Below, piece after piece: positions 1 to 8,958 of a stretch of DNA of 61,509 nt. Positions within the stretch are counted from its first letter, which is position 1. Every line of letters begins with the position of its first letter. The notes below the pieces were generated by a model, which worked only from the letters and a program-made list of their open reading frames with translations, was not told where the DNA came from and ran no database searches. This DNA comes from GWE2-40-63 sp050251815 (GTDB taxonomy: Bacteria; Bacteroidota; Bacteroidia; Bacteroidales; SZUA-534), in assembly GCA_050251815.1 (NCBI GenBank), contig JBFWMB010000018.1, positions 1 through 61,509 of the forward strand, given 5' to 3'. The position numbers were made by a program, and so were the translations under genes.

Positions 1-18
1 CGTGTGCTCTTCCGATCT
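1..18. other. Illumina adapter remnant at contig edge
   Basis: Bases 1-18 read CGTGTGCTCTTCCGATCT, which is identical to the 3' end of the standard Illumina TruSeq-type read-2 adapter. The hemB reading frame on the minus strand is intact up to base 19 and then runs into this sequence, so it is untrimmed library adapter and not genomic DNA. Genomic sequence therefore starts at about base 19. Confidence 0.95.
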
Positions 19-831
19 ATAGGCAGCCAGCGGCATGTTATAATTGTCTTTTACCCGACGAATTACATCGAGGTAACTCAGAGCGGGTTTTACCATAACA
101 ATATCGGCACCCTCGGCAATATCAAGTTCCACTTCGCGCAGGGCTTCGTCGGAATTCGAAGGATTCATCTGATAGGTTGCCCGGTTTCCAAACTGCGGTG
201 TACTTTCGGCGGCATCGCGGAAAGGACCGTAAAAAGCCGAAGCATATTTGGCCGAATACGCCATAATGGGTGTATTGTAGTACCCAGCCGCATCGAGTGC
301 GGCGCGCATGTGACCCACACGGCCGTCCATCATATCGCTGGGAGCTACCATATCGGTTCCCACCCGGGCAAAAGAAATGGCTTGTTTCGATAAGGTATCC
401 AGGGTTAAATCGTTATGCACATCGCCATCAACAATAGTTCCGCAATGCCCGTGGGTGGTGTATTCGCAATTGCAGATGTCGGCAATAATGTACATATCGG
501 GCAATACTTTTTTAATGGCAATTACCGCACGTTGCACAATGGCATCGTCGTGCGTGGCCACCATACCAGTATCGTCTTTCGATTCGGGAATACCAAACAG
601 TAAAATGGATTTTACTCCTTTTTCGTAAAGTTCTTTACAATTTTCGACCAGCAAATCAATCGATTGCTGGTAATTACCCGGCATCGATTTGATGGGATTT
701 TTAACTTTAGTGCCCGGACAAACAAATAAAGGCATGATTAAATCGGCAGGGCGCAAAATGGTTTCTTCAACCATTGCGCGTATGGTTTCGTTTCTACGAA
801 GCCTTCTTAAACGGGTAATTGGATAAGTCAT
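19..831 (-). CDS. hemB: Porphobilinogen synthase (delta-aminolevulinate dehydratase), 3' end missing
   Basis: HemB condenses two 5-aminolevulinate molecules to porphobilinogen in the cytosol, the second common step of tetrapyrrole synthesis. It is not a closed ORF because the contig edge cuts it: 271 codons from the ATG at 831 are visible of the roughly 325 usual for the family. Cys120, Cys122 and Cys130 in CNCEYTTHGHCG form the zinc triad of the Zn-dependent type. The two active-site lysines are Lys195 (AYSAKYASAFYGPFRDA) and Lys248 (VMVKPALSYLDV). It is the last visible gene of the hemA-hemC-hemD-hemB cluster, 24 bases after hemD. The frame stays open to base 19, where adapter sequence begins, so the truncation is an assembly edge and not a mutation. 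Confidence 0.95.
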
Positions 832-855
832 AACTATATGTTTTTAATCGTTGTG

Positions 856-1629
856 TTAATTATTGTTCTTATAATAATGCTCCAGTTCCTCAACCATAAG
901 TTCCAGATTGGGTAGCGAAGGTACAAATTTTGGTTCGATACCGTTCTGCTCCATGGCTCTTTGGGTAACTTTACCAATGGCGGCACTGTGAATGGAACTT
1001 ACCGAGATTCTTTGTTGAAAAATACTTACAAAAGCATTCACTGCCGACGGACTTAAAAAGAAAATCATATCGTAGGCTGTTGCTTCAATTTGAGTGCAAA
1101 TGGCTTTATCGATAACAGCCGGAGTTTCTGTTTTATAAACTACGAGATACTTAATTTGATGCTGTTTTCCCAGTATCTTTTCAAGATTGTTTGATGCCAG
1201 ATTTCCTGTGGGAACCAATATTTTTTGACTTTCATAGCCCAGAACCTGCTGCAATTGACTGGCAAACTCAACAGAATCGGCCGATTCAGATGTAAAATGT
1301 GGGTAAATTCCTTGCTGAATAAGCGACTCTCCGGTTGCTCTGCCGATAACTGCAAATTTGTAGTCCGATGCCTGAAATGATAGGTGTAATTCGTTTAACC
1401 AATAGAAAAAATTGGCAACTCCGTTGGTACTGGTAAAAATAATCCACTGGTACGAAGACCGTTTACCTAACTCTTTACTGATTTCAGAAAACTTATCGAC
1501 AGCGGGCACAATATGTATTAACGGAAATGAAAGCACACGCGCTCCTTTTGGCTCCAATAGCTTTTTCAGAACCTGTGTTTTGTCTTCGGCACAGGTAGCA
1601 ATAAATGTTTTTCCGTGCAAACCTGACAT
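856..1629 (-). CDS. hemD: Uroporphyrinogen-III synthase
   Basis: HemD closes and inverts ring D of hydroxymethylbilane to give uroporphyrinogen III. The frame could open as far up as 1770, but that extension overlaps the end of hemC; the ATG at 1629 (MSGLHGKTF) lies one base after the hemC stop and gives 257 residues, normal for the family. The sequence shows the diverged two-lobed HemD pattern: an N-terminal KTFIAT strand, WIIFTSTNGVANFF near residue 70, VIGRATGESL near residue 100, and a second-lobe IFFLSPSAVNAF followed by AIGKVTQRA. Identification rests on these S/T-rich loops plus position between hemC and hemB. It is probably translationally coupled to hemC. Confidence 0.9.
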   Translation of the reverse strand: MSGLHGKTFIATCAEDKTQVLKKLLEPKGARVLSFPLIHIVPAVDKFSEISKELGKRSSYQWIIFTSTNGVANFFYWLNELHLSFQASDYKFAVIGRATGESLIQQGIYPHFTSESADSVEFASQLQQVLGYESQKILVPTGNLASNNLEKILGKQHQIKYLVVYKTETPAVIDKAICTQIEATAYDMIFFLSPSAVNAFVSIFQQRISVSSIHSAAIGKVTQRAMEQNGIEPKFVPSLPNLELMVEELEHYYKNNN

Positions 1630-1630
1630 G

Positions 1631-2569
1631 CTACTCCTGGTTTGCGTTTCGTATGCGCTCCAATAACTGTCCTGAACCCCGAGAAATAAAATAATCGGCC
1701 AATTGGTTGGCAATTGTTTCACTTTCTGATACTTTTCCGCTAAGGGTTTCTTCCATATAATTGGTACCATCTATGTAAGCCATAAAGCCAGTCATGGTAA
1801 AGGAATCGCCTTCAACTTTTGAATAGCAGCCAATGGGTATCTGGCAACCGCCTTCGAGTTTTTTCAGAAAAATACGTTCGGCCGTTATGGTTATGAACGT
1901 TGGTTTATGATTGATGGCCTGTACTACTGCATCCACCCGGGCATCGTTCTGGCGGGTTTCCATAGCAATGGCTCCCTGCGATACTGCCGGAATAATTACA
2001 TTGGGCTCAATTACTTCCGAAATATAGTTGTCGAGACCCAAACGTTGCAAACCCACAGCGGCCATAAACATAGCATCGCAATGTCCTTCTTCCATCTTAC
2101 GCAGCCGTGTATTTACGTTTCCACGAATATCGACGATATGTAAATCGGGATTAATTTTTAGCAGCTGGGCTTTACGGCGCAGGCTTGAAGTGGCAATGGT
2201 ATGCGCCGGAGAAAGGGTATCCATAGTGATTCCTTTTATGCTCACCAGGGCATCGCGCACTTCGCCCCGCTCCAAAACACCTCCCAGTTTTAATCCTTCG
2301 GGCAGAGTGGTGGGCAGGTCTTTTAAACTGTGCACGGCCATGTCGATCTCGTTGCGGTAAAGTGCTTCTTCGAGTTCTTTGGTAAACAAACCTTTGTCGC
2401 CAATTTTTGACAGGGCCACATCGAGAATTTTATCGCCTTTGGAATGGATTATCACCAATTCGACAGGAATTTCGGGAGCTTGTTGCTGAAGGGTTGCTTT
2501 AACTTTTTCGGCCTGATATAATGCCAATTGACTACCACGGGTACCAATACGTATTGGTTGTATGTTCAT
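1631..2569 (-). CDS. hemC: Hydroxymethylbilane synthase (porphobilinogen deaminase)
   Basis: HemC polymerises four porphobilinogens into hydroxymethylbilane on a covalent dipyrromethane cofactor. From the ATG at 2569 (MNIQPIRIGTRGSQLALYQ) the protein is 312 residues, the usual length; an 11-residue upstream extension in frame is unlikely because family members begin just before IRIGTRGSQLA. The catalytic aspartate is in HSLKDLP (about residue 83), the arginine-rich substrate loop is TSSLRRKAQL, and the cofactor-attaching cysteine is Cys242 in EGGCQIPIG. It starts about 50 bases after hemA stops and abuts hemD, so it sits in the middle of the haem operon. Confidence 0.97.
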   Translation of the reverse strand: MNIQPIRIGTRGSQLALYQAEKVKATLQQQAPEIPVELVIIHSKGDKILDVALSKIGDKGLFTKELEEALYRNEIDMAVHSLKDLPTTLPEGLKLGGVLERGEVRDALVSIKGITMDTLSPAHTIATSSLRRKAQLLKINPDLHIVDIRGNVNTRLRKMEEGHCDAMFMAAVGLQRLGLDNYISEVIEPNVIIPAVSQGAIAMETRQNDARVDAVVQAINHKPTFITITAERIFLKKLEGGCQIPIGCYSKVEGDSFTMTGFMAYIDGTNYMEETLSGKVSESETIANQLADYFISRGSGQLLERIRNANQE

Positions 2570-2618
2570 TGTATAAGTTTTAAATAATAAATTCGGAAAC
2601 AAAAACCAGACAAGGCGC

Positions 2619-3872
2619 TTAATTCAAATCGAACAATTGGTTTAGCATTTTAATGTATTCCATTTTACGGCCATTGTTGGTTACCTCTTTTAAATTCTTA
2701 ATCAGTAGGCGTGTGTATTTTTCGGTAATATGGGTTCCATAATTATCGAGCAAATCGTTTTCGGTGGCTTTGTTAATGCGCTTAAATCCTTCGAGTTCGC
2801 TTTGATTAACGGTATTGAAGTTTGTTTTTATGTTTGCAATAACCACGCCTAAGTTGCGTGAAGTAAGCCAGTCGTTGAATTCATCGAGGTACTCGGCAAT
2901 AATGGAATCAATTCTCCCGATTAATTTGCGGCGTTTTTCCTGATTGGCTTTTACTACCTCCTGCAAATCATCGACATCGTAAACAATGGCATTTTCGACC
3001 GATGAAACTCCGGATTCCACATTGCGGGGCACCGAAAGATCGATAAACAATTGCTTTTTGTTGCTGCGTCTTTTGCTTACTGCCTCAACCATTTGTTGCG
3101 TTATTAAGGGCAACTGCGATCCGGTGGAAACAATAATAATGTCGCTGTACTCCAATTGAGCCTCAAGCGAAACAAAAGGAATGGCCTGAATTTTATATTT
3201 GTTGGCCAGATGTTGCGCTTTTTCGGGGGTTCGGTTGGTAATTACAATATTGGAACAACCTTTTTTCAACAGGCTTTTTAAGGTCAGGGTTCCTGTTTCA
3301 CCCGCTCCTACCAGAAAAATGCTGGTTTGTTCCAAATGCGGAAATATGCTCAGGCACTTTTCGACTCCGGCATACGAAACCGAAAAAGCTCCCTGGTTTA
3401 TTTTAGTTTGCGTGCGGATGCGCTTATTGGCCTCGAACGACTTGGTAAACAAACGCGTTAACTCAGTTCCTGATAAACTGTTATCGACACTAATTCGTAA
3501 AGCTTCTTTCACCTGGCGTACTATCTGATCTTCGCCCAGAATCATTGAATTAGCGCCTGACACCACATAAAACAGGTGTTTAAATGCTTCGTCGTTGGCT
3601 TTAAAATAAAAATAGTCGCGAATATTCTCCTCAACAGCACAAAACGATTTCAAACTACGGAGCATATAACTAAATGCTGCGGTTTCGCAGCAATCTTCCA
3701 TCTGAAAATAAAATTCCGACCGGTTACAGGTCGAAAGTACCACAATTCCTGCAAATCCTTCCTTATCGGAAAGCATCCGGTAAAAATCGATGATTCGTTG
3801 TTCGTTAAATGAAAATTTCTCCCGAATTTCAATGGGAGACGATTCATAATTGATTCCAAGAACTCCAATCAT
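2619..3872 (-). CDS. hemA: Glutamyl-tRNA reductase
   Basis: This NADPH-dependent enzyme reduces glutamyl-tRNA(Glu) to glutamate-1-semialdehyde, the committed step of the C5 tetrapyrrole pathway. At 417 residues it has normal length. The catalytic nucleophile is Cys49 in the family signature VVLSTCNRSEFYF, preceded by PIEIREKF; GEDQIVRQVKEA is the conserved substrate-domain motif, and LVGAGETG with ITNRTPEKA marks the NADPH-binding Rossmann fold around residues 185-220. The C-terminal 90 residues form the helical dimerisation domain. It is the first gene of the hemACDB cluster, 81 bases downstream of the histidine kinase on the same strand. It is a usual point of haem feedback control, but no regulatory site was recognised here. 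Confidence 0.97.
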   Translation of the reverse strand: MIGVLGINYESSPIEIREKFSFNEQRIIDFYRMLSDKEGFAGIVVLSTCNRSEFYFQMEDCCETAAFSYMLRSLKSFCAVEENIRDYFYFKANDEAFKHLFYVVSGANSMILGEDQIVRQVKEALRISVDNSLSGTELTRLFTKSFEANKRIRTQTKINQGAFSVSYAGVEKCLSIFPHLEQTSIFLVGAGETGTLTLKSLLKKGCSNIVITNRTPEKAQHLANKYKIQAIPFVSLEAQLEYSDIIIVSTGSQLPLITQQMVEAVSKRRSNKKQLFIDLSVPRNVESGVSSVENAIVYDVDDLQEVVKANQEKRRKLIGRIDSIIAEYLDEFNDWLTSRNLGVVIANIKTNFNTVNQSELEGFKRINKATENDLLDNYGTHITEKYTRLLIKNLKEVTNNGRKMEYIKMLNQLFDLN

Positions 3873-3953
3873 AAGCTAAATACAGTTTTATCGGACGAAA
3901 GTAGACGGCAATTTTGTAGAAAATCTGTTATTTGAAGCGATTCTAAGTTGGAG

Positions 3954-5228
3954 CTATATGTTTAAGGATATGTTTGAAAAGTTGACAATAAACCAATGTA
4001 AGTTATTTTGATAACTGTACCTTACGTTAAAACCATAGAAATCAACTATTTTACGAATAATTTCGAGCCCCAGGCCACTGGAGTTTTTATTTGAGCTCCC
4101 TTTTACAAAGCGCTTAAATAAATCGTCGGGCTCTATTTTTAGGGGTTCGCCTGAATTACCCACAAGCAATTCTCTTTCTTTTATCTGAATGTGAATTTGC
4201 CCGGCTTCGGAACCATGGGTAACGGCATTTTTTAACAGGTTCGAAACCAATATGTCGAGCAATACGGGGTTCATTTCTACAGTTAAATCGGCCAATTCAA
4301 CTTTTAACTGGAATTCACCTCCCTCAAAAAGTATCTGGTAATTGTTAATGAATTTTTCAAGCACATCTTTTATATTTATTGCCTGTGAAGCCCCAAACTG
4401 ATTGTTTTCAATTTTCGAAATCAACAGCAGCGACTGGCTTAACTTTGAAAGGCGCTCAGTAGTATTTAGAATAACACCAATGGATTGTAGCTGATTTTCG
4501 TCGAGGTTTTGGGTTTGAAGCAAAAGCTCGGCTTTGCTTTTTATGATGGCCAATGGTGTCTGAATTTCGTGCGATGTGTTGGCAGTCAGTTCTTTTAAAC
4601 TCACAAAATCGTCCTGAATACGCTCCACCATGCGCATGTGTACCTTATTTAAGGTATTGAACTCTTCAATTTCGGAGGGATCGAGTTCCAGTTTTTCATG
4701 ACTTTTTACATCGTAATGTTCCAGTTTCTTTAGGTTCCTAAAAAAATCGGACCACACCCGTTCAAACACAAAGCGGTTCATTATAAAAATCATGCTAATA
4801 AAAATAACCACCATTATAATGGTCGATATGGTAATGCGCTCAATAAGCTTATCGGACGACATAAGCGACTTATAAATGGAAACCGACAGGTTTTGTGCGG
4901 GCAATGGGTAAATAAAGCGAAGCGAACGGTGGGGTACATACTTTTTCTGGATGGTATTATAAAGTACCGTATCGATAAAAACAGGAGTATGATTTACTGC
5001 TTTGCTTACCGTTTTAATTTCCACCTCGTCGGTAAACCAAACCGGACGATTCTGTACCTGCTGCTCGTTAATAACTTTGATTACGCGATGCATCTGGTAC
5101 ACCAGTTCGGTATCCACGTGATTACTGATCATTTTTTTCGACAGTGTGAAAATAAAAATATTCCCAAACATGAAAATCAGGATACTGATGGTGATAAAAA
5201 GCAAGGAAGTTTTTGAAAGAAGTTTCAT
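3954..5228 (-). CDS. Two-component sensor histidine kinase
   Basis: A 424-residue membrane kinase. It has a helix at about residues 7-30, a periplasmic sensor segment of about 100 residues, a second helix at about 133-152, then HisKA and HATPase domains. The phospho-acceptor is His220 in TSHEIQTPLAIIKSKAEL; the N box is LLKNAVTHG; the G2 box is SSGLGLEIIRKIV. The G1 box reads VGNSGEP with Asn where many kinases have Asp, a substitution also seen in other Bacteroidota kinases of this class. It follows its OmpR-type regulator by 88 bases on the same strand, so the pair is a two-component system. The ligand is unknown. Neighbours are a DUF819 membrane protein upstream and the haem genes downstream; a link to either is only positional. 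Confidence 0.92.
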   Translation of the reverse strand: MKLLSKTSLLFITISILIFMFGNIFIFTLSKKMISNHVDTELVYQMHRVIKVINEQQVQNRPVWFTDEVEIKTVSKAVNHTPVFIDTVLYNTIQKKYVPHRSLRFIYPLPAQNLSVSIYKSLMSSDKLIERITISTIIMVVIFISMIFIMNRFVFERVWSDFFRNLKKLEHYDVKSHEKLELDPSEIEEFNTLNKVHMRMVERIQDDFVSLKELTANTSHEIQTPLAIIKSKAELLLQTQNLDENQLQSIGVILNTTERLSKLSQSLLLISKIENNQFGASQAINIKDVLEKFINNYQILFEGGEFQLKVELADLTVEMNPVLLDILVSNLLKNAVTHGSEAGQIHIQIKERELLVGNSGEPLKIEPDDLFKRFVKGSSNKNSSGLGLEIIRKIVDFYGFNVRYSYQNNLHWFIVNFSNISLNI

Positions 5229-5316
5229 CTGTTTGTAATTTGTTTTTCATTTGTCAGATGTAACATCCATAAAATTATCATGCGCGTCTGGGTTAAACTT
5301 ATTTATCATGGATGTT

Positions 5317-5997
5317 TCATTCTACCTGAAATTTGTAGCCCACACCATAAACGGTTTTTATGTAATCGGTGCAACCTGCTGCAGTTAGTTTTTTTCGCAG
5401 GTTTTTAATGTGCAGATACACAAAATCGAGGGAGTTTAAAATATCGACATATTCGCCAACCAGGCTCTCGGCCAGCGATGTTTTTGAAATTACCTGGTTT
5501 TTATTCGACATAAAGTAATAGAGAATATCGTATTCACTTTTGGTTAATTCAATGGCTTTTCCGTTAATTTTAACTTCGCGACTTTGCGGATCGAGTGCTA
5601 TTTCGTTAACCACAAAAACACTGCTTCCATCGAAACGCAAACGGCGTACCAACGAATAAATCCGGGCGTTAAGCTCCGATAGATGGAAGGGTTTTACCAG
5701 GTAATCGTCGGCTCCCAGGTTTAGTCCTTTTATGCGGTCTTCAATCGCGTCGCGGGCTGAAATAATAATGATTCCGGTTTTGTTATGATTGGCTTTTGAA
5801 CTTTCTATCAGGTCCAAACCGTTTCCATCGGGCAAACCAATATCAATAATTAAACAATCGTACTCGTACAACACACATAGTTCGGTAGCTTTTTCAAGAT
5901 TGTGAGCCACATCGCAATTAAACTTCTGCGTATTTTTCAGATAATCGAGAATGGATTGCGCCAAATCTGTTTCGTCTTCAACCAATAAAACTCTCAT
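5317..5997 (-). CDS. OmpR/PhoB-family response regulator
   Basis: A 226-residue DNA-binding response regulator. The receiver domain (residues 1-115) has the acidic pocket VEDETD, phospho-acceptor Asp52 in CLIIDIGLPDGNG, the conserved Ser of IIISARD and Lys102 in DDYLVKPFH. The C-terminal winged helix (about 130-226) ends with VYLHIKNLRKKL and IKTVYGVGYKF, typical of the OmpR/PhoB class. It is encoded just before its kinase (5228 downwards) and 42 bases after the DUF819 gene, all on the minus strand, so the three may be co-transcribed. Target genes cannot be told from the sequence. Confidence 0.95.
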   Translation of the reverse strand: MRVLLVEDETDLAQSILDYLKNTQKFNCDVAHNLEKATELCVLYEYDCLIIDIGLPDGNGLDLIESSKANHNKTGIIIISARDAIEDRIKGLNLGADDYLVKPFHLSELNARIYSLVRRLRFDGSSVFVVNEIALDPQSREVKINGKAIELTKSEYDILYYFMSNKNQVISKTSLAESLVGEYVDILNSLDFVYLHIKNLRKKLTAAGCTDYIKTVYGVGYKFQVE

Positions 5998-6039
5998 AAG
6001 GAATACTTTTTTAGCCGATTAAAGATACAGATAAAACCC

Positions 6040-7206
6040 TTACGATAAAAGCAGGGCAATGGAAACTCCAATAAAAGTTCCAATAATGTAGCCCAAAATT
6101 CCTACCAAAACTCCCGGAGTAACTAGCTTTTTCTGCCCCATGGATGCCGCCATAGGAGCTGCTACCGAAGGTCCCATTACGTTTGCTGCCGACGAAATGA
6201 CCACTTCGTACACATCGAGTTTAAACAGTTTGGCTACAGCCAGCATAAATACCAGATGAAAAATAAGAATTACGACATAAAAAGCCAGCACTGCCGGGCC
6301 AATATGTACGATATCGCTAAGGTTGGTGGCTGCTCCAATAACTGCCAAAAACACAAACATCATCCACAAACCAATGGAATAAGCGGTATTTTCAAGAAAC
6401 TTAAGCCGCTTGGGAAATAAGTTGGCAGCCAAAACCGCAAATACCGTGATAAGTAAAATTTCAAGATTCAGCGAAGTTTGAAACAATTTTTGCAACCAGG
6501 GTGCCACAAAATTACCCAGTCCGGCAATTAACGCGGCCACAAACAAACTCAGTGCAATTCGTTCAATGGTTATTCCGTGGCCGGTAGCAGCTTGTTCCAG
6601 TTCAGTCTCGGGCGCTGCATCTTTAGTTTTAACAAAAAACCTTGCCAGAAAGGCCAGTGAAGGAATTAAAAACAACAAAAGGGTGTACATATTCGACACA
6701 AAATTATCGACCGCTATGGTTGCCGAAAACAAGGGATTGGTACTGAAATTCAAAATCTCGCCAGCAGCAATAAAGTTTACGCTTCCGCCAATTAAGGTAG
6801 CCACAATTACCCCTGCGGTGTTTCCCGAATCGGGTCCCAGGTGAATAAAAGAAAAAGCCAGAAAACTTCCCAGCACCACACCTACTGCACCTAAAACATA
6901 AGCAATCAGGAGTTTTCCGCTCTCCTTAACTATTTTGTTCAGATTCGAACTAAATAGCAATAAAGGAATAGCCAGGGGAATAAAATAATCGAATACCAGG
7001 TTGTAAACCGGCACATCCACCTCGTTATTCGATGCCACTGGAACCAGTCCCACCATCGATAAAATGGACATCGAAATCATGGTAACTAAAATACCCGAAA
7101 GCTTTCCGAACCATTTTTTGTGTTCAGAATAAATACCAAAAGCTGCAGCAGCAACTATTATAAAAAATAACAACAGATGATCTGAAGGTGAAATTAAGGA
7201 ATGCAT
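6040..7206 (-). CDS. DUF819 family integral membrane protein
   Basis: A 388-residue polytopic inner-membrane protein with roughly ten to twelve hydrophobic helices. It matches the DUF819 (YjcL-like) pattern: PLAIPLLLFSSNL in the first half, then TLIGGSVNFIAAGE with a glycine/serine turn, and near the C-terminus SSAANVMGPSVAAPMAA followed by TPGVLVGILGYIIGTF. The two-fold arrangement of similar loops suggests an inverted-repeat transporter, but no substrate is established for the family. It is followed by the response regulator after 42 bases and could be its target or ligand transporter; that is inference from position only. Confidence 0.85.
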   Translation of the reverse strand: MHSLISPSDHLLLFFIIVAAAAFGIYSEHKKWFGKLSGILVTMISMSILSMVGLVPVASNNEVDVPVYNLVFDYFIPLAIPLLLFSSNLNKIVKESGKLLIAYVLGAVGVVLGSFLAFSFIHLGPDSGNTAGVIVATLIGGSVNFIAAGEILNFSTNPLFSATIAVDNFVSNMYTLLLFLIPSLAFLARFFVKTKDAAPETELEQAATGHGITIERIALSLFVAALIAGLGNFVAPWLQKLFQTSLNLEILLITVFAVLAANLFPKRLKFLENTAYSIGLWMMFVFLAVIGAATNLSDIVHIGPAVLAFYVVILIFHLVFMLAVAKLFKLDVYEVVISSAANVMGPSVAAPMAASMGQKKLVTPGVLVGILGYIIGTFIGVSIALLLS

Positions 7207-7292
7207 AGTTTGCGTTTTTCAAATGAATGCCGAAAATAGATGCTTTTCTTTTCAAATTCAAATTTAAGCCGGCATATTCTACCCGGGTACTT

Positions 7293-7829
7293 TTATTTCA
7301 GAACAGTTAAAGAACCTAAATCATTCAGTTTAAAACGCGAAACCGAACTTAGTTTGCTGTTGTTTAACTGCTTAATATATTGCTGATTCATTAAAAACAA
7401 ACGACTGTTAAAGGGCGACATAAAAAGGGCATTGGCGTTATTAAACGATTGGATGGTCACTTCTTTGAAATTCAAACGACAGGTTGAGAATTCAAAGCCG
7501 GTACCTTGTTTGTTTTCATACAAAAGTGGCAAGCCCTGGGTCCGGCAAATAATGGGGCGCGATGCATAAATGGTACAAATGTCGTTAACTAAAAAGCGGC
7601 AAGCTTTGGGATTTAAACGGAATCTTTTTTTTGGTAATTGCTGTATGTATTCACCAAGTTCCTGCCTTATGGCAGCCAGCTCGAGCGGAAACAAGCGCAG
7701 GCTCTCACAGCACATGGAGCAACCTTTTTTACAGGCCATTTGATTTTTGTGTTTTTTTTCAAGACCTTCACTGGCAGCATCAATCTCATTGCGCAGTTTA
7801 TAATAATCTTCAATCAGGTTCTTATCCAT
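7293..7829 (-). CDS. YkgJ-family cysteine cluster protein (putative metal/Fe-S binding)
   Basis: A 178-residue protein of the YkgJ/UPF0153 type, small cytosolic proteins with a conserved cysteine cluster thought to bind zinc or an Fe-S centre. The signature is visible as CKKGCSMCCESLRLFP, then RFLVNDICTIYASRPIICR with the following TQGLPL loop. The frame is open up to 7964, but that would add a stretch lying across the transcription terminator at 7853-7895, so the ATG at 7829 (MDKNLIEDYYKL) is the better start. It lies 86 bases before the DUF819 gene on the same strand. No substrate or partner is known. Confidence 0.8.
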   Translation of the reverse strand: MDKNLIEDYYKLRNEIDAASEGLEKKHKNQMACKKGCSMCCESLRLFPLELAAIRQELGEYIQQLPKKRFRLNPKACRFLVNDICTIYASRPIICRTQGLPLLYENKQGTGFEFSTCRLNFKEVTIQSFNNANALFMSPFNSRLFLMNQQYIKQLNNSKLSSVSRFKLNDLGSLTVLK

Positions 7830-7852
7830 ACTTTTTGTAGTTGGGGCAAAAA

Positions 7853-7895
7853 TAAAAAGAGGATGCCATAAAAACCAAGGACACCCTCTTTTTAT
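7853..7895 (-). terminator. Rho-independent terminator downstream of the dihydroorotate dehydrogenase-like gene
   Basis: A stem of AAAGAGGATG (from about 7856) pairs with CACCCTCTTT (7882-7891) with one wobble, and T-runs flank it on both strands. It sits just past the stop of the gene ending at 7951 and just before the start of the YkgJ-type gene at 7829, separating two minus-strand units. Confidence 0.75.
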
Positions 7896-7950
7896 TATAC
7901 ACTTTTTTCGATGTAGTTTGAAACCTTTTAAGCAGCTTTTGTATTTCTCT

Positions 7951-8946
7951 TTATTGATTAACAAAATGCCTGAATTCGCGCATAAACTGGGTACGTTCCC
8001 ACGAAGCCGGATTACTGGTTGACTTGTAGTTTACTTTTCCCTTAAAATCGGCAATGGAATTGTATTTTTTTTCTTTCATCCAGTTTAAAATAAAATGATT
8101 CAGTTCATCAATCACATTTAAGCCCCGTTTGTAAATAACCGAAGCTAGTTGAACCGCTGAGGCTCCAGCCAATAAAAGCTTAACCGCACTTTCGCCATCG
8201 TGAACACCGGTTGATGCAGCAAAATCTACCTTAACTTTTCCTGAGCTCAGGGCAATCCAGCGTAAAGGAAGTGAAACATCAGTCGGACTGCTTAATACAA
8301 ACGAACCGGAAATACTTTCCTGATTGATGTCAATATCGGGGGCATAGTATCGGTTAAAAAGAACCATGCCTTTAATTCCCGTACCGGCAAATTTTTCAAT
8401 CATCTGCCCCATGGCTGTAAAGTAATGACTTAATTTTACGGTTACCGGAATTTTTACCATCTTAACTACTTTAGCTACCAACTCCAAGTACATTTCTTCA
8501 ATCTCGCCTGCCGGAGCTTCAGTGGTACTGGGCAAACTAAACAGGTTTAATTCAAGGGCATCGGCACCGGCTTTTTCAATTTCCTGCGCCAGATAAACCC
8601 ATTTTTGGTTCGATACACAATTAATACTCGCAATTATTGGAATAGCCACAGCCGCTTTACTTTCTTTAATCAGGTTCAGGTATTTGCGGGTTAAATCCTC
8701 ATGAGGCTCCTCATCCAGGTAATCAAAGGTTTCAGGAAAAACATAGGGACGTCCGGTCATTGCGTTTTTTACCTGCTCCATTTCCATTAAAATCTCTTCT
8801 TCAAAAATTGATTTTAAAACAATGGCGCCCACACCGGCTTTCTCAAGCTCTTCAATATTTTTAACGGTGTCGGTCAAGCCGGAACTGGCAGCTATTAATG
8901 GGCTCGTTAAATTCAGCCCCGCGTATTTTGTGGATAATTTGGTCAT
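7951..8946 (-). CDS. Dihydroorotate dehydrogenase-like FMN oxidoreductase
   Basis: A 331-residue TIM-barrel flavoprotein related to class 1 dihydroorotate dehydrogenases (PyrD/PreA branch). Visible hallmarks are the N-terminal SPLIAASSGLTDT strand, GAIVLKSIFEEE (flavin-contacting Lys), IIASINCVSNQKW, DALELNLF, VTVKLSHYFTAM and, at the phosphate end, AASTGVHDGESAVKLLLAGA with VQLASVIYKRG. Proteins of this subgroup are usually annotated 'dihydroorotate dehydrogenase-like' because they occur beside a genuine pyrD; whether this one oxidises dihydroorotate or another pyrimidine or enoyl substrate is open. It follows the DNPH1-like gene by 12 bases, so the two form a likely nucleotide-related operon closed by the terminator at 7853-7895. 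Confidence 0.85.
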   Translation of the reverse strand: MTKLSTKYAGLNLTSPLIAASSGLTDTVKNIEELEKAGVGAIVLKSIFEEEILMEMEQVKNAMTGRPYVFPETFDYLDEEPHEDLTRKYLNLIKESKAAVAIPIIASINCVSNQKWVYLAQEIEKAGADALELNLFSLPSTTEAPAGEIEEMYLELVAKVVKMVKIPVTVKLSHYFTAMGQMIEKFAGTGIKGMVLFNRYYAPDIDINQESISGSFVLSSPTDVSLPLRWIALSSGKVKVDFAASTGVHDGESAVKLLLAGASAVQLASVIYKRGLNVIDELNHFILNWMKEKKYNSIADFKGKVNYKSTSNPASWERTQFMREFRHFVNQ

Positions 8947-8958
8947 AAATATATAATT

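Noticed and set aside
4..393. Plus-strand open frame over the left edge
   Set aside because: It is antisense to hemB and partly reads through adapter sequence; no protein features are seen.
1629..1770. Longer hemD start at 1770
   Set aside because: It overlaps the end of hemC by about 140 bases and adds residues not typical of HemD.
3954..5228. Inactive kinase because of Asn in the G1 box
   Set aside because: The N box, G2 box and phospho-acceptor histidine are intact, and Asn in this position is common in related Bacteroidota kinases.
7830..7964. Longer start for the YkgJ-type gene at 7964
   Set aside because: The extra segment crosses the terminator hairpin and overlaps the end of the dihydroorotate dehydrogenase-like gene.
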